NCBI GenBank assembly: GCA_033875255.1
Contig: JAWZSN010000036.1
Coordinates: 1 to 40,205, forward strand
Length of the DNA stretch: 40,205 nt
Reading direction: 5' to 3'
From: Marinimicrococcus sp033875255
Lineage (GTDB): Bacteria > Pseudomonadota > Alphaproteobacteria > Geminicoccales > Geminicoccaceae
The notes below the pieces were generated by a model. It saw only the letters and a program-made list of their open reading frames with translations, searched no databases and was not told where the DNA came from. Numbering within the stretch: the stretch's first letter is position 1; each line of letters opens with the position of its first letter. Below, piece after piece: positions 1 to 7,783 of this stretch. The translations under genes were made by a program, and so were the position numbers.

Positions 1-505
1 ATCCCTGGAATGAAGGCGGGCCGAGGTCCGACCTCGCACACCACTTCGCGACGCTCACGCACGTGAACGCCAACCTGGGACGGCCAACTGCGCCGATCCC
101 GTAGAGAACCCTTCACCCGGCGATGACAAACACAACGAGATCACCCTTGACCGGCGGGATTAGAGAACGCGCGGGGACACGATCGGATGGCGAGGTCGCG
201 TTTGACCATCCTGTCGCTCTCGATCCTGCTCCTGGAGGTCTTCACGGTCCGCGGGCGCCGGTGCCCTTCTGGGCGGCTTTCGAGAGCTTATTCGGCCAGA
301 TCGCCGATGCCTTCCTGCCCGCCCTGACCGCTGCTTTGCCGGCCTCCTTGATCGTCGGGTCCAGCTGCATCCTCCCGGGGCGCGAGGGGCAGGGGCCCTG
401 ATGGGATGATCGCCGTTCGTCGGCCTGTCATCGGCAGCCGCAAGCGGCGCGAAGGCGTCGAGAGCGGAGAGGGGGCGGGAGCATCAGGGAGGGGCGCCCA
501 GGCTT
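1..505. other. left edge, no recognisable gene
   Basis: I see no convincing gene here. An open frame enters from the left edge (base 3) and stops at 102-104. It could be the C-terminal tail of a truncated gene, but its 33 residues do not let me name a family. An ATG-initiated frame at 123-401 would give 92 residues, but it has no good ribosome-binding site, no domain I recognise and an arginine/proline-rich composition typical of random GC-rich frames. The stretch is probably decayed DNA upstream of the transporter operon. Confidence 0.4.
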
Positions 506-534
506 TTGACAGCCGACGGTCCAGCCGTTAGCTC
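506..534 (+). promoter_or_regulatory. candidate sigma-70 promoter of the tct operon
   Basis: A perfect -35 hexamer TTGACA lies at 506-511 and is followed after 17 bases by a weak -10 (TAGCTC, 529-534). The spacer holds a short dyad, ACGG-N5-CCGT (516-528), where a regulator could sit. The distance to the tctC start (587) leaves a leader of about 45 bases. The weak -10 makes this a suggestion only. Confidence 0.3.
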
Positions 535-586
535 TGATCGGGCGTTGAGGCACACAGAAACCAGAACCAATATGGGGGAGGCTGCC

Positions 587-1549
587 ATGCCTAAGGGTAC
601 CCGACGCGCATTCTCGAGGCTCGCCGTCGCGACGGCGGTCCTGGGCTCTCTGGCCTTCGGCCTGCCGGCGCAGGCTTATCCCGACAAGCCGGTGACCGTC
701 ATCATCGCCTGGGCCGCGGGCGGCGCTACCGACGTGGTGACCCGGGCGCTCGAGCCGGTGCTGGCGGAGAAGCTCGGCGCCAACCTGGTGATCCGCAACA
801 TCACCGGTGCGGCCGGCACCATCGGCACCGCCGAGGCGGCCGCTGCCGAGCCCGACGGCCACACGATCCTGATCACGCCGGCCGGGCCGATCACCACCCA
901 GCCGCATCTGCGCGAGCTTCCCTACGACCTCTCCTCGTTCGACGCGGTGGGCCGCATCAACGTCACGCCGATGCTGATGATGGTGACCAAGGATTCTCCC
1001 TACCAGACGCTGGACGACATCATCAGCGCGTCCAAGGAGAAGCCGGGCAGCGTCAAGTTCGCCTCGACCGGTGCCGGCACGCTGCCGCACATCTCCATCC
1101 TGGCTCTCAACCAGGCCGCCGGGATCGACACCAAGCACGTGCCCTTCCAGGGCTCGGCCAACGTCATGCAGGCGCTGCTGGGCGGCGTGGTCGACGTGTT
1201 CAGCGACCAGGCCCAGCTCGTGCCGCAGTACGAGCTGCATCCGGTCGTGGCCTGGGCCGACGAGCGCCTGCCCGAATATCCCGACGTGCCGACGGTCAAG
1301 GAGAGCGGCTACGATCTCTCCTTCGCGAACTGGCTGGGCGTGTTCGTGCCCACCGGCACGCCCGAGGACGTCAGGGCGCAGCTCGAGGAGGCCCTCGAGG
1401 CGACGCTGGAGACCCCCTCCATCGTCGAGGCGCTCGAGAAGATGAAGCTCACCATCTCGCACATGAACGGCGAGAAGCTGTCGGCGTTCGCCAAGGCCGA
1501 GCACGAGCGCAACGGCAAGCTGCTCGCCGACGCCGGCCTGAAGAAATAG
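587..1549 (+). CDS. tctC: TctC-type solute-binding protein (Bug family)
   Basis: This is the periplasmic receptor of a tripartite tricarboxylate (TTT) transporter. It captures a carboxylated substrate and hands it to TctAB. The ATG at 587 is chosen because GGGGGAG sits about six bases upstream; the frame stays open further upstream but without a Shine-Dalgarno. The 320-residue product opens with a Sec signal (TRRAFSRLAVATAVLG...AQA) followed by the mature Bug start YPDKPVTVIIAWAAGGATD, whose aromatic/GG(A/S)TD segment normally lines the ligand pocket. A second Bug hallmark, FASTGAGTLPHIS, lies near residue 165. tctB starts 18 bases downstream and tctA follows, so all three components are present in one operon. 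The ligand cannot be read from the sequence: citrate, other dicarboxylates and aromatic acids are all known for the family. Confidence 0.93.
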   Translation: MPKGTRRAFSRLAVATAVLGSLAFGLPAQAYPDKPVTVIIAWAAGGATDVVTRALEPVLAEKLGANLVIRNITGAAGTIGTAEAAAAEPDGHTILITPAGPITTQPHLRELPYDLSSFDAVGRINVTPMLMMVTKDSPYQTLDDIISASKEKPGSVKFASTGAGTLPHISILALNQAAGIDTKHVPFQGSANVMQALLGGVVDVFSDQAQLVPQYELHPVVAWADERLPEYPDVPTVKESGYDLSFANWLGVFVPTGTPEDVRAQLEEALEATLETPSIVEALEKMKLTISHMNGEKLSAFAKAEHERNGKLLADAGLKK

Positions 1550-1566
1550 AAGCGGGGCGGCAGGCC

Positions 1567-2031
1567 ATGCGGGTCGGCGTGCGCGACACTTCCTTCGGCG
1601 CGGTCATGCTGGCCGCCGCGGGCCTGCTGTGGCTCGAGACGGGCAGGGAGGCCTACCAAGAGGGCGGGGTGCTGGGCTACGGCTTCGACCCTGCCTTCTT
1701 CCCGCGGATCCTGATCGTCCTGTGGAGTGCTACGGCCCTGCTGCTGATCCTCAGGTCGATCGCCTTCTGGGACGAGCAGGCGGCGGCGCCGCGCTGGGGC
1801 ATGGCGGGCCTGGCGGTGGCGCTGACCGGCCTCTACGTCCTGCTGATCGGCAAGATCGGGTTCCTCTTCGCGAGCGTGGCCTTCATGGCGCTCCTGATGC
1901 CGCTCATGGGCTACCGCCGGCTGCTGGTGCTCCTGCCGGTGGCCGTCCTGTTCCCGATCGCCGTCTGGTACACGTTCAACTTCCTGCTCTTCATCCCGCT
2001 GCCGACCTCCCCGTGGTTCGTGCGTCTGTGA
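1567..2031 (+). CDS. tctB: TctB small membrane subunit of TTT transporter
   Basis: This 154-residue hydrophobic protein has about four membrane-spanning segments, the usual size and topology of TctB, the small and poorly conserved permease subunit. The N-terminal helix is followed by a loop containing a GYGFDPAFFPRIL segment, where the family normally has a G-P-x-x-FP motif. The two C-terminal helices run through VLLPVAVLFPIAVWYTFNFL. The ATG at 1567 is preceded by a purine-rich GGGGCGGCAGG. It sits between tctC and tctA with short gaps, so translation and stoichiometry are probably coupled. No sequence feature indicates substrate. Confidence 0.88.
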   Translation: MRVGVRDTSFGAVMLAAAGLLWLETGREAYQEGGVLGYGFDPAFFPRILIVLWSATALLLILRSIAFWDEQAAAPRWGMAGLAVALTGLYVLLIGKIGFLFASVAFMALLMPLMGYRRLLVLLPVAVLFPIAVWYTFNFLLFIPLPTSPWFVRL

Positions 2032-2040
2032 GCGAAAAAC

Positions 2041-3528
2041 TTGGATAGTCTCTGGCTCCTGCTGACGCCCGCCACCATGGCGGCGATCCTCCTGGGGACC
2101 GTCTTCGGGGTCATCGTGGGCGCGCTGCCCGGCCTCGGCTCGGTACTGGCGATCACCATCATCCTGCCGTTCACCTTCACCATGGACGCCGTGCCGGCCA
2201 TTGCCCTGGTGCTCGCGGTCTACTGCAGCTCGGTCTATGGCGGGTCGGTGTCGGCGATCCTTATCAACACGCCGGGCACGCCGCAGTCGGCGGCCACCAC
2301 GCTCGACGGCTATCCGATGACGCGGCGCGGCGAGGCCGACCTGGCGCTGGGCTGGGCCACCATGGCCTCGCTGATCGGCGGGCTGTTCTCCACCGTGGTC
2401 CTGATCATCGCCGCCCCGCAGCTGGCGCGGGTGGCGCTGCGCTTCGGCCCGATCGAGACTTTCGCCCTGATCTGCCTCGCGCTCACCTGCATCGCCGGTG
2501 TCTCGCGCGGTAGCATGATCAAGGGCATCCTGGCGGGCCTTTTGGGCCTGTTCCTCGCCACCGTCGGCACCGATCCCATGACCGGCTCGGTGCGCTTTAC
2601 CTTCGACGTTTTCGCCCTGTCCGGCGGGCTGGGCCTGATCCCGGTCCTGGTGGGGCTGTTCGCGCTGGGTGAGGTGTTCAGCCGGATGGCCGAGCGCCAT
2701 GGCAGCACGGCGCAGATCGAGGGTCGGGTAGGCTTCAGGCTCGCCCCCCTGCGAGAATGGCTGCTGCGCTGGAAGACACTGCTCAAGAGCAGCCTGATCG
2801 GCACCTTCGTGGGTATCCTGCCGGGCACCGGCGCTGCCACGGCCTCCTTCATCGCCTATAGCGAGGCGCAGCGATCCGGCCGCTACAAGGAGAAGCTCGG
2901 CACCGGCGAGCCGGAGGGCATCGTGGCCTCTGAGAGCTCCAACAACGCGGTGACCGGCGGTGCCCTGGTGCCGACCCTGGCGCTCGGCATCCCCGGCGAT
3001 CCCACCACCGCGGTGCTCATGTCGGCGCTGATCATCCAGGGCATCCAGCCCGGCGTGCGGCTGTTCATCGACAACCCCGAGATCATCAACGCTGCCTTCA
3101 TCGCGCTGATCATCTGCAACCTGGTGATGTTCGTGGTGGGCGCGCTCTCCGCACCGCTCATCACCCGCGTCCTGCGGATGCCCGAGCCCGTGCTGCTCGG
3201 CATGGTGCTGGTGCTCTCGGTGGTCGGCTCCTACGGCGTCGGTGGCAAGCTGTTCGACGTCCTGGTGACGCTGGTGGCGGGCATCGCCGGCTTCTTCTTG
3301 CGGGTGTGCGGGGTGCCGGTGGCGCCCATCGTCATCGGCATGGTGCTGGGCCCGATCTTCGAGGAGAGCTTGCGCCAGGGGCTGATTCTCACCGACAACG
3401 ACTTCTCGGTGTTCTTCAGCCTCGAGCACCCGATCGCTCTCGGGCTCATTACCGTGACCTTCCTGATCCTGGCCTGGTCGGCCTGGGGCGAGGTCACGGC
3501 GGCGCGGGAGCGCCGCGTCGCCGCGTGA
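2041..3528 (+). CDS. tctA: TctA large membrane subunit of TTT transporter
   Basis: This 495-residue polytopic membrane protein is the main channel of the TTT transporter. The conserved family segments are all visible: GALPGLGSVLAITIILPFTF near residue 25, SSVYGGSVSAILINTPGTP near residue 65, and GILPGTGAATASFIAYSEAQ near residue 260, the inverted-repeat counterpart of the first. I use the TTG at 2041 as start. It gives the normal TctA N-terminus, and tctB ends only nine bases upstream. Near-complete length and intact motifs indicate a functional protein. A strong stem-loop follows the stop codon, so this is the last gene of the tct operon. Confidence 0.93.
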   Translation: MDSLWLLLTPATMAAILLGTVFGVIVGALPGLGSVLAITIILPFTFTMDAVPAIALVLAVYCSSVYGGSVSAILINTPGTPQSAATTLDGYPMTRRGEADLALGWATMASLIGGLFSTVVLIIAAPQLARVALRFGPIETFALICLALTCIAGVSRGSMIKGILAGLLGLFLATVGTDPMTGSVRFTFDVFALSGGLGLIPVLVGLFALGEVFSRMAERHGSTAQIEGRVGFRLAPLREWLLRWKTLLKSSLIGTFVGILPGTGAATASFIAYSEAQRSGRYKEKLGTGEPEGIVASESSNNAVTGGALVPTLALGIPGDPTTAVLMSALIIQGIQPGVRLFIDNPEIINAAFIALIICNLVMFVVGALSAPLITRVLRMPEPVLLGMVLVLSVVGSYGVGGKLFDVLVTLVAGIAGFFLRVCGVPVAPIVIGMVLGPIFEESLRQGLILTDNDFSVFFSLEHPIALGLITVTFLILAWSAWGEVTAARERRVAA

Positions 3529-3533
3529 TCTCC

Positions 3534-3562
3534 CGCCCGGCCGCCATGCCAGCGGCCGGGCG
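3534..3562. terminator. bidirectional terminator hairpin
   Basis: A perfect 11-bp inverted repeat (CGCCCGGCCGC, seven-base loop CATGCCA, then the complement) fills the 42-base gap between the convergent tctA and thiamine-diphosphate enzyme genes. The plus side is followed by TTCCTTCC rather than a pure T tract. It probably stops both convergent transcripts. Confidence 0.7.
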
Positions 3563-3570
3563 TTCCTTCC

Positions 3571-5250
3571 TCAGTAGTCCGAGACGTCGCGGTGGCTCGC
3601 CGCCGGGTCGATCTTGGCGTCGATGACCACCGGCCCGCCCAGCCGGTGCGCCTCGCGCAGCGCATCCTCGAGCTCGTCGCCGGTGGTGGCGGTGAGGCCG
3701 TGGGCGCCCATGCCGCGCGCCACCATGGCGAAGTCGACCTGGCCGAAATCGACGCCGATGCGCTGGTTGCCGAGATTGTCGCGCACCATGCCGAGCCCGG
3801 CATTGTTGGCAACGATCCAGACCACGTCCTTGCTCTGCTCGACGGCGGTGATCACCGCGTCCATGGTCATGGCGAAGCCGCCGTCGCCCACCAGCCCCGT
3901 CACGCGCTTCTCCAGGCAGGCGAACTTGGCGCCCACGGCGGCGGGGGTGCACCAGCCCATGCCGCCGATGCCGCCCGGCGCCACGAGCTGGTGCGGCGTG
4001 CGCAGGCGCAGGCTTGTGGTGGCGTAGATCCGGTTGGTGCCGGCATCGAGAGTCAGCAGGTCGTCGGGCGTGAGGAAGCCGTCCAGCGCCCGGATGATGT
4101 CCATGTAGTGCATGGTGCCGGGAGCCGATTGCATCGCGGGCAGCTCGCCATAGCCGCACGCCTCCTTGATTCCGGCCAGCGAGCGCAGCCGGCCATCCCG
4201 CCTGGCGCGCCCGAGATCGTGCCCCGCCAGCATGTCCAGGACCTCGCCCGCATCGCCGGTGATCGCGAGGTCCACCGGATAGACCCAGCCGGCGTTGCGC
4301 GGATCGATGTCCACCTGCACGAGGGTCTGCTCGCCCGGGCGGATCATGGCGGCGTCGCGGAAGCGGGTGTATTCCGCACCCATGCTGCAGCCCAGCATCA
4401 CCACCAGATCGGCTGCCTTCATCGCCTCGTTGGCGGACTTGCTGGCCCAGGTGCCCAGCATCCCCACCGCGACGGCGCTGGTCTCGTCGATGACGCCCTT
4501 GCCGTGGTAGGAGCTCGCGACCGCGATGCCGTGCGCCTCCGCCAGCGCCTGAAGCCGCTCGCCGGCGCGCGCCATGTAGACGCCGTTGCCGGCCATGATC
4601 ACTGGCCGCTCGGCCTTCGCCAGCAGGCCCGCGAGCCTAGCCATCGCGCCCTCGTCGGGATGCTGCGGTGTCGCCTGGAGGTAGCCGGCGGTCGGGTAGA
4701 GCCGGGCACGCGGCGTCTCGGGCACGTCCTTCAGGATGATGTTCGAGCGCATCACCACGGCGGCCGGCCCCTGGCGCGGCAGACCCGCATGCTTGATGGC
4801 CAGCTGCATGCCGTAGACCGCCTCCTCCGGCGTCGTGGCATAGGTGGTCATCTTGGTCATCGTCTTGAGCACGGCCACGGCGTCGGCGGCGCCGTAGTCG
4901 CCGGTCATGGTCTGGTAGACGCCGTGCTGGGCAAAGCCGTCGTAGCAGGAGGTGTCGGTCAGCACGACCATGGGCGAGCTGGAGAAATAGCCCTCGAGGA
5001 TGCCGAACCCGCCGGTGGTCGAGGCGAAGGGTCCCTGCGCCATCAGCAGGCCCGGCCGGCCGGTGATCTTGCCGGTGACCTGGGCCATCACCGAGGCGCA
5101 CTGCTCGGAGCGGCAGAGCACCACGTCGAACTCGTCGCGCCGCTCGTGGAAGGCGCGCAGCGACCATGTGATGCCGAGGCCGGGCAGGGTGAAGCCGCGG
5201 GTTATTCCGCCCTCGATCAGGGTCTGCAGCACGGCCTCGTTGGTTCTCAT
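3571..5250 (-). CDS. thiamine-diphosphate-dependent decarboxylase/lyase
   Basis: This 559-residue enzyme of the acetolactate synthase/benzoylformate decarboxylase family is cytosolic. The PYR domain carries the cofactor-activating Glu49 in CRSEQ. The central domain follows, and the C-terminal PP domain has the ThDP motif beginning GDGGFAMTMD and ending in NN. The segment after the catalytic Glu is atypical: where synthases have a GPGATN-type motif this protein has GPFASTTGGF, so acetolactate synthase is unlikely. Decarboxylation or cleavage of a 2-oxo acid or a sulfo-/acyl-aldehyde substrate is possible. The start has GGGAGG eight bases upstream. The gene is divergent from the IclR regulator and lies between two carboxylate transporters, so the substrate may be one of their imported acids. 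Confidence 0.82.
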   Translation of the reverse strand: MRTNEAVLQTLIEGGITRGFTLPGLGITWSLRAFHERRDEFDVVLCRSEQCASVMAQVTGKITGRPGLLMAQGPFASTTGGFGILEGYFSSSPMVVLTDTSCYDGFAQHGVYQTMTGDYGAADAVAVLKTMTKMTTYATTPEEAVYGMQLAIKHAGLPRQGPAAVVMRSNIILKDVPETPRARLYPTAGYLQATPQHPDEGAMARLAGLLAKAERPVIMAGNGVYMARAGERLQALAEAHGIAVASSYHGKGVIDETSAVAVGMLGTWASKSANEAMKAADLVVMLGCSMGAEYTRFRDAAMIRPGEQTLVQVDIDPRNAGWVYPVDLAITGDAGEVLDMLAGHDLGRARRDGRLRSLAGIKEACGYGELPAMQSAPGTMHYMDIIRALDGFLTPDDLLTLDAGTNRIYATTSLRLRTPHQLVAPGGIGGMGWCTPAAVGAKFACLEKRVTGLVGDGGFAMTMDAVITAVEQSKDVVWIVANNAGLGMVRDNLGNQRIGVDFGQVDFAMVARGMGAHGLTATTGDELEDALREAHRLGGPVVIDAKIDPAASHRDVSDY

Positions 5251-5282
5251 GGCGATCGCCTCCCTTGCCAGTCTGCAGCAGA

Positions 5283-5311
5283 TGTTGAAACATCATTCCG
5301 GTTTTTGAAAG
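5283..5311. promoter_or_regulatory. paired TGAAAC/TGAAAG boxes, candidate IclR operator 1
   Basis: In the 62-base space between the divergent ThDP-enzyme and IclR genes, TGAAAC (5286-5291) and TGAAAG (5306-5311) start exactly 20 bases apart on the same strand. Read on the other strand these are TTTCA repeats. The same spacing and core recur between the IclR gene and dctP. IclR proteins commonly bind repeats upstream of their own and target genes, which is the basis for the call. Confidence 0.45.
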
Positions 5312-5318
5312 GATGATC

Positions 5319-6107
5319 GTGAGTCCCGATTGCGACGCTGACGGCACCATGAAAAAGGGCGGCGCCCTGGCGCGCGGCCTCGGCGTCCTGCGGACGGTTG
5401 CGGCGGCCGGCGGGGCGCTGACCACCGGCGAGATCGCCGCCCGCACCGGCCTGCCCAAGCCCACCGTCTCCCGCCTTGCCGCCACCTTGTGCGAGCTCGG
5501 CTATCTGCGCGCCGCCGCCGACGGGAGCGGATTCTTCCTCACCACCGCCACGCTCGGCCTCGGCTACGGGGTGCTGGCGCGCGCCGGGATCGTCGAGATC
5601 GCCCGGCCGTTCATGGAGGAGCTGGCAGCCTCCGGCGAGGTCGCCGTGGCGATCAGCGTACGCAGTGGTCTCGCCATGATGTATGTGGAGCTGGTGCGGC
5701 GGCCGGAGGCCATCGTCCTCAGCCTGCAGACCGGCTCGCGCGTGCCGCTCCATCTCACCGCATCCGGCCGGGCGTGGCTCGCCGCCGCCGGCGCCAGGGA
5801 GCGCGAGAGCGCCATGAGCGCCCTGCGCGACGCGCACGGTGCCGACTGGCCGGCCATGAGGGCGCGGCTCGACGCGGCCATCGCCCGAGCCGAGCGGTCG
5901 GGCTATGCGGCCTCGCTCGGCGACTGGCGGCCGGAGCATCACGCGATCGGCGCGGCTCTCGCCCATCCCGCCACGGGCGATCTCTACACGCTCAGCCTCG
6001 GAGGTCTCGCCTCGGTGCTGCCGCCCGCGCGGATCGAGCAGGACATGGCGCCGCGCCTCCTGGCCGCCGCCGCCGCGATCCGCGCCGCGCTGACCTTGCG
6101 CCGGTAG
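5319..6107 (+). CDS. IclR-family transcriptional regulator
   Basis: A 262-residue one-component regulator. The N-terminal winged helix contains LTTGEIAARTGLPKPTVSRL, the classical IclR recognition helix, at roughly residues 30-50. The C-terminal GAF-like effector domain begins near residue 75 and shows the family's late segment YAASLGDWRPEHHAIGAALA. I prefer the GTG at 5319 because AAGGA ends five bases before it; the ATG at 5313 overlaps that Shine-Dalgarno, and an internal ATG at 5349 lacks one. It is divergent from the ThDP enzyme and directly upstream of dctPQM. The effector is probably a carboxylate imported or processed here, but it is unknown. Confidence 0.9.
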   Translation: MSPDCDADGTMKKGGALARGLGVLRTVAAAGGALTTGEIAARTGLPKPTVSRLAATLCELGYLRAAADGSGFFLTTATLGLGYGVLARAGIVEIARPFMEELAASGEVAVAISVRSGLAMMYVELVRRPEAIVLSLQTGSRVPLHLTASGRAWLAAAGARERESAMSALRDAHGADWPAMRARLDAAIARAERSGYAASLGDWRPEHHAIGAALAHPATGDLYTLSLGGLASVLPPARIEQDMAPRLLAAAAAIRAALTLRR

Positions 6108-6109
6108 GT

Positions 6110-6140
6110 TGTTTCATTCGCTGGACAGGCGTTTCAAAAA
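6110..6140. promoter_or_regulatory. paired GTTTCA boxes, candidate IclR operator 2
   Basis: Two direct GTTTCA repeats (6111-6116 and 6131-6136) start 20 bases apart in the 89-base space between the IclR gene and dctP. The second copy extends to GTTTCAAAAA. Core and spacing match the pair upstream of the IclR gene, suggesting that the TRAP operon and the ThDP enzyme answer to the same regulator. Confidence 0.45.
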
Positions 6141-6196
6141 AGCCGACCATCAAGCATCGCAAAAAATAACAAGCCGAACCGACAGGGAGAGAAAGC

Positions 6197-7228
6197 ATGC
6201 ACAGGCTGCTAATACTGTCACTGCTTTGCCTCGGCTGGATGACGGGCGTAGGGACGGCCGATGCGACCGATGCACGCCTGACCGTCAAGATCGCCCAATG
6301 CTGCCCCGCCGATCAGGCCTATGGCGTCTACGCGCACGGCTTCGCCGACAAGCTGGCGGCCGCCTCGAACGGCGAGATCGTCGTCGAGACGCTGGATGGC
6401 GGGGTCATGGGCAGCGAGCAGGAAATGGCCCAGCAGGTGCAGCTCGGCACGTTGCAGATGGCCGCCATCACCTCCAACAACGTCGCGCAGCTGGCACCAT
6501 CGATCAACGTGCTCGTCCTGCCCTACATGAACGGCAGCATGGAGGAGCTTCTGGGCGAGAAGGGCCTGCTTGTGCCGGGTCCGTGGCTCGACGAGCTCAA
6601 CCGCCGGGTCCTGGGGGAGTCCGGCACCCTGCGGGTGCTGGGCGGCTTCTCGAACGATTTTCGCAAGCTGTTCACCCGTGATCGCTGCGTTCGCAGGCTG
6701 GAGGACTTGCAGGGCCTGAAGATCAGGGTGCCGAAGAATCCGGTGATGGAAGCGATGTGGGGGGCCTGGGGCGTCTCGACCTATCCGATCGCATGGTCGG
6801 AGACGTTCGGCGCGATCCAGCAAGGCGTCGTCGATGCCTTCGACAGCCCGTTCGACGTGATCCCGCGCATGGGCTTCCACGAGCACATCAACTACGTGAT
6901 CGATACTCACTATCTGCCGCAGGCGGCGCTGCTGATCGTCAACGAGCCGTGGTTCCAGTCCCTGTCGGACGCGGATCGCCGGCTGCTGTTGGATACGGTG
7001 GCGGCGAACGACCAGTGGCACTACGCGTGGGTCAAGGAGGATCAGAAGAATCTACGCCAGACCCTGAGCGCCGAGCACGGCACCACGTTCTGCGAGCTCG
7101 AGGACGCCGAGGAGTGGAAGGCACGCGCCGTCTCCACCTGGCCCGATCTCTACGGCCTGGTTGGTGGCGGCGAGGCCTGGGTCGCAGCGACGCAGGAATA
7201 CAAGAAGACCGGGGAACTGCCCCGCTAG
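6197..7228 (+). CDS. dctP: TRAP transporter solute-binding protein (DctP family)
   Basis: This 343-residue periplasmic receptor of a TRAP transporter starts after CAGGGAGAG and opens with a Sec signal peptide (MHRLLILSLLCLGWMTGVGTA). The mature part has the DctP landmarks: an internal GxMGSEQEMAQQVQLGTLQM segment near residue 80, and LKIRVPKNPVMEAMWGAWG near residue 175, which carries the arginine that normally salt-bridges the ligand carboxylate. GAIQQGVVDAFDSP follows near residue 210. The retained arginine implies a carboxylic-acid substrate. The membrane subunits follow immediately, so the system is complete. The ligand itself cannot be predicted. Confidence 0.93.
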   Translation: MHRLLILSLLCLGWMTGVGTADATDARLTVKIAQCCPADQAYGVYAHGFADKLAAASNGEIVVETLDGGVMGSEQEMAQQVQLGTLQMAAITSNNVAQLAPSINVLVLPYMNGSMEELLGEKGLLVPGPWLDELNRRVLGESGTLRVLGGFSNDFRKLFTRDRCVRRLEDLQGLKIRVPKNPVMEAMWGAWGVSTYPIAWSETFGAIQQGVVDAFDSPFDVIPRMGFHEHINYVIDTHYLPQAALLIVNEPWFQSLSDADRRLLLDTVAANDQWHYAWVKEDQKNLRQTLSAEHGTTFCELEDAEEWKARAVSTWPDLYGLVGGGEAWVAATQEYKKTGELPR

Positions 7229-7276
7229 GCGCTTCAACACCTGACGATGCCGGCCAGGCAAAGGCCGGCATTGCGG

Positions 7277-7783
7277 ATGATCCCCATGCTCAGGTTCGTT
7301 CTCGGAAATGCCGAGCGCGTGCTCGCCAATCTTTGCCTCGCCGGCCTCGTGCTCGTTCTCGCGCTGCAGATCGCCTTTCGCTACGGGCTGGGGCTCGGGC
7401 TGTCCTGGAGCGAGGAAGTCTCGCGCTTCTGCTTCGTGTTCTTCGTCTATGTCTCGGCGAGCCTTGCGGTGCAGAAGGCCACCCATCTGCGGGTAAGCTT
7501 CTTCGTCGACCTGGCGCCCGAGGCGGCACGGGTCTGGATCAGGCTGGCCGGCGATCTGATCTGGACCGTCTTCAACATCCTGGTCGTGATATCGGGCGTG
7601 TTGCTGGTCGAGCGGATGATCCGCTTTCCCGTCTATTCGACCTCGCTGTTCCTGCCGCTGGCATGGATCTACGCGGTCATCCCGCTGGCCCATCTGCTGA
7701 TGATCGCGAGGCTGGCGGAGCGCTACTGGCGCGATGGTCTGGGCGAGCCGGCGGTGCGCGGCGGAAAGACCGAGGAATGCTGA
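7277..7783 (+). CDS. dctQ: TRAP transporter small membrane subunit (DctQ family)
   Basis: This protein of 168 residues has four predicted membrane helices, normal for DctQ. The family signature is present: a first helix, an arginine-containing turn (QIAFRYGLG), then LSWSEEVSRFCFVFFVYVSA and the polar THLRVSFFVDLAP loop. I use the ATG at 7277, which gives a standard short N-terminus; a frame-extending ATG at 7247 and an internal one at 7286 are alternatives, and none has a strong Shine-Dalgarno. Its end overlaps the dctM start by seven bases, a sign of translational coupling between the two membrane subunits. Confidence 0.88.
   Translation: MIPMLRFVLGNAERVLANLCLAGLVLVLALQIAFRYGLGLGLSWSEEVSRFCFVFFVYVSASLAVQKATHLRVSFFVDLAPEAARVWIRLAGDLIWTVFNILVVISGVLLVERMIRFPVYSTSLFLPLAWIYAVIPLAHLLMIARLAERYWRDGLGEPAVRGGKTEEC

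Noticed and set aside
123..401. A 92-residue ATG frame in the left edge
   Set aside because: No ribosome-binding site, domain or operon context, and the composition looks like noncoding GC-rich DNA.
1309..3429. A 706-residue minus-strand open frame
   Set aside because: It is antisense to tctC-tctB-tctA, with a low-complexity Arg/His/Gln/Glu composition.
3592..5316. A 574-residue plus-strand open frame
   Set aside because: It is antisense to the ThDP enzyme, whose catalytic Glu and ThDP motif prove the other strand.
6757..7776. In-frame upstream extension of dctM
   Set aside because: It overlaps dctP and dctQ in another frame, is arginine-rich, and the real membrane protein begins at 7777 with a good ribosome-binding site.
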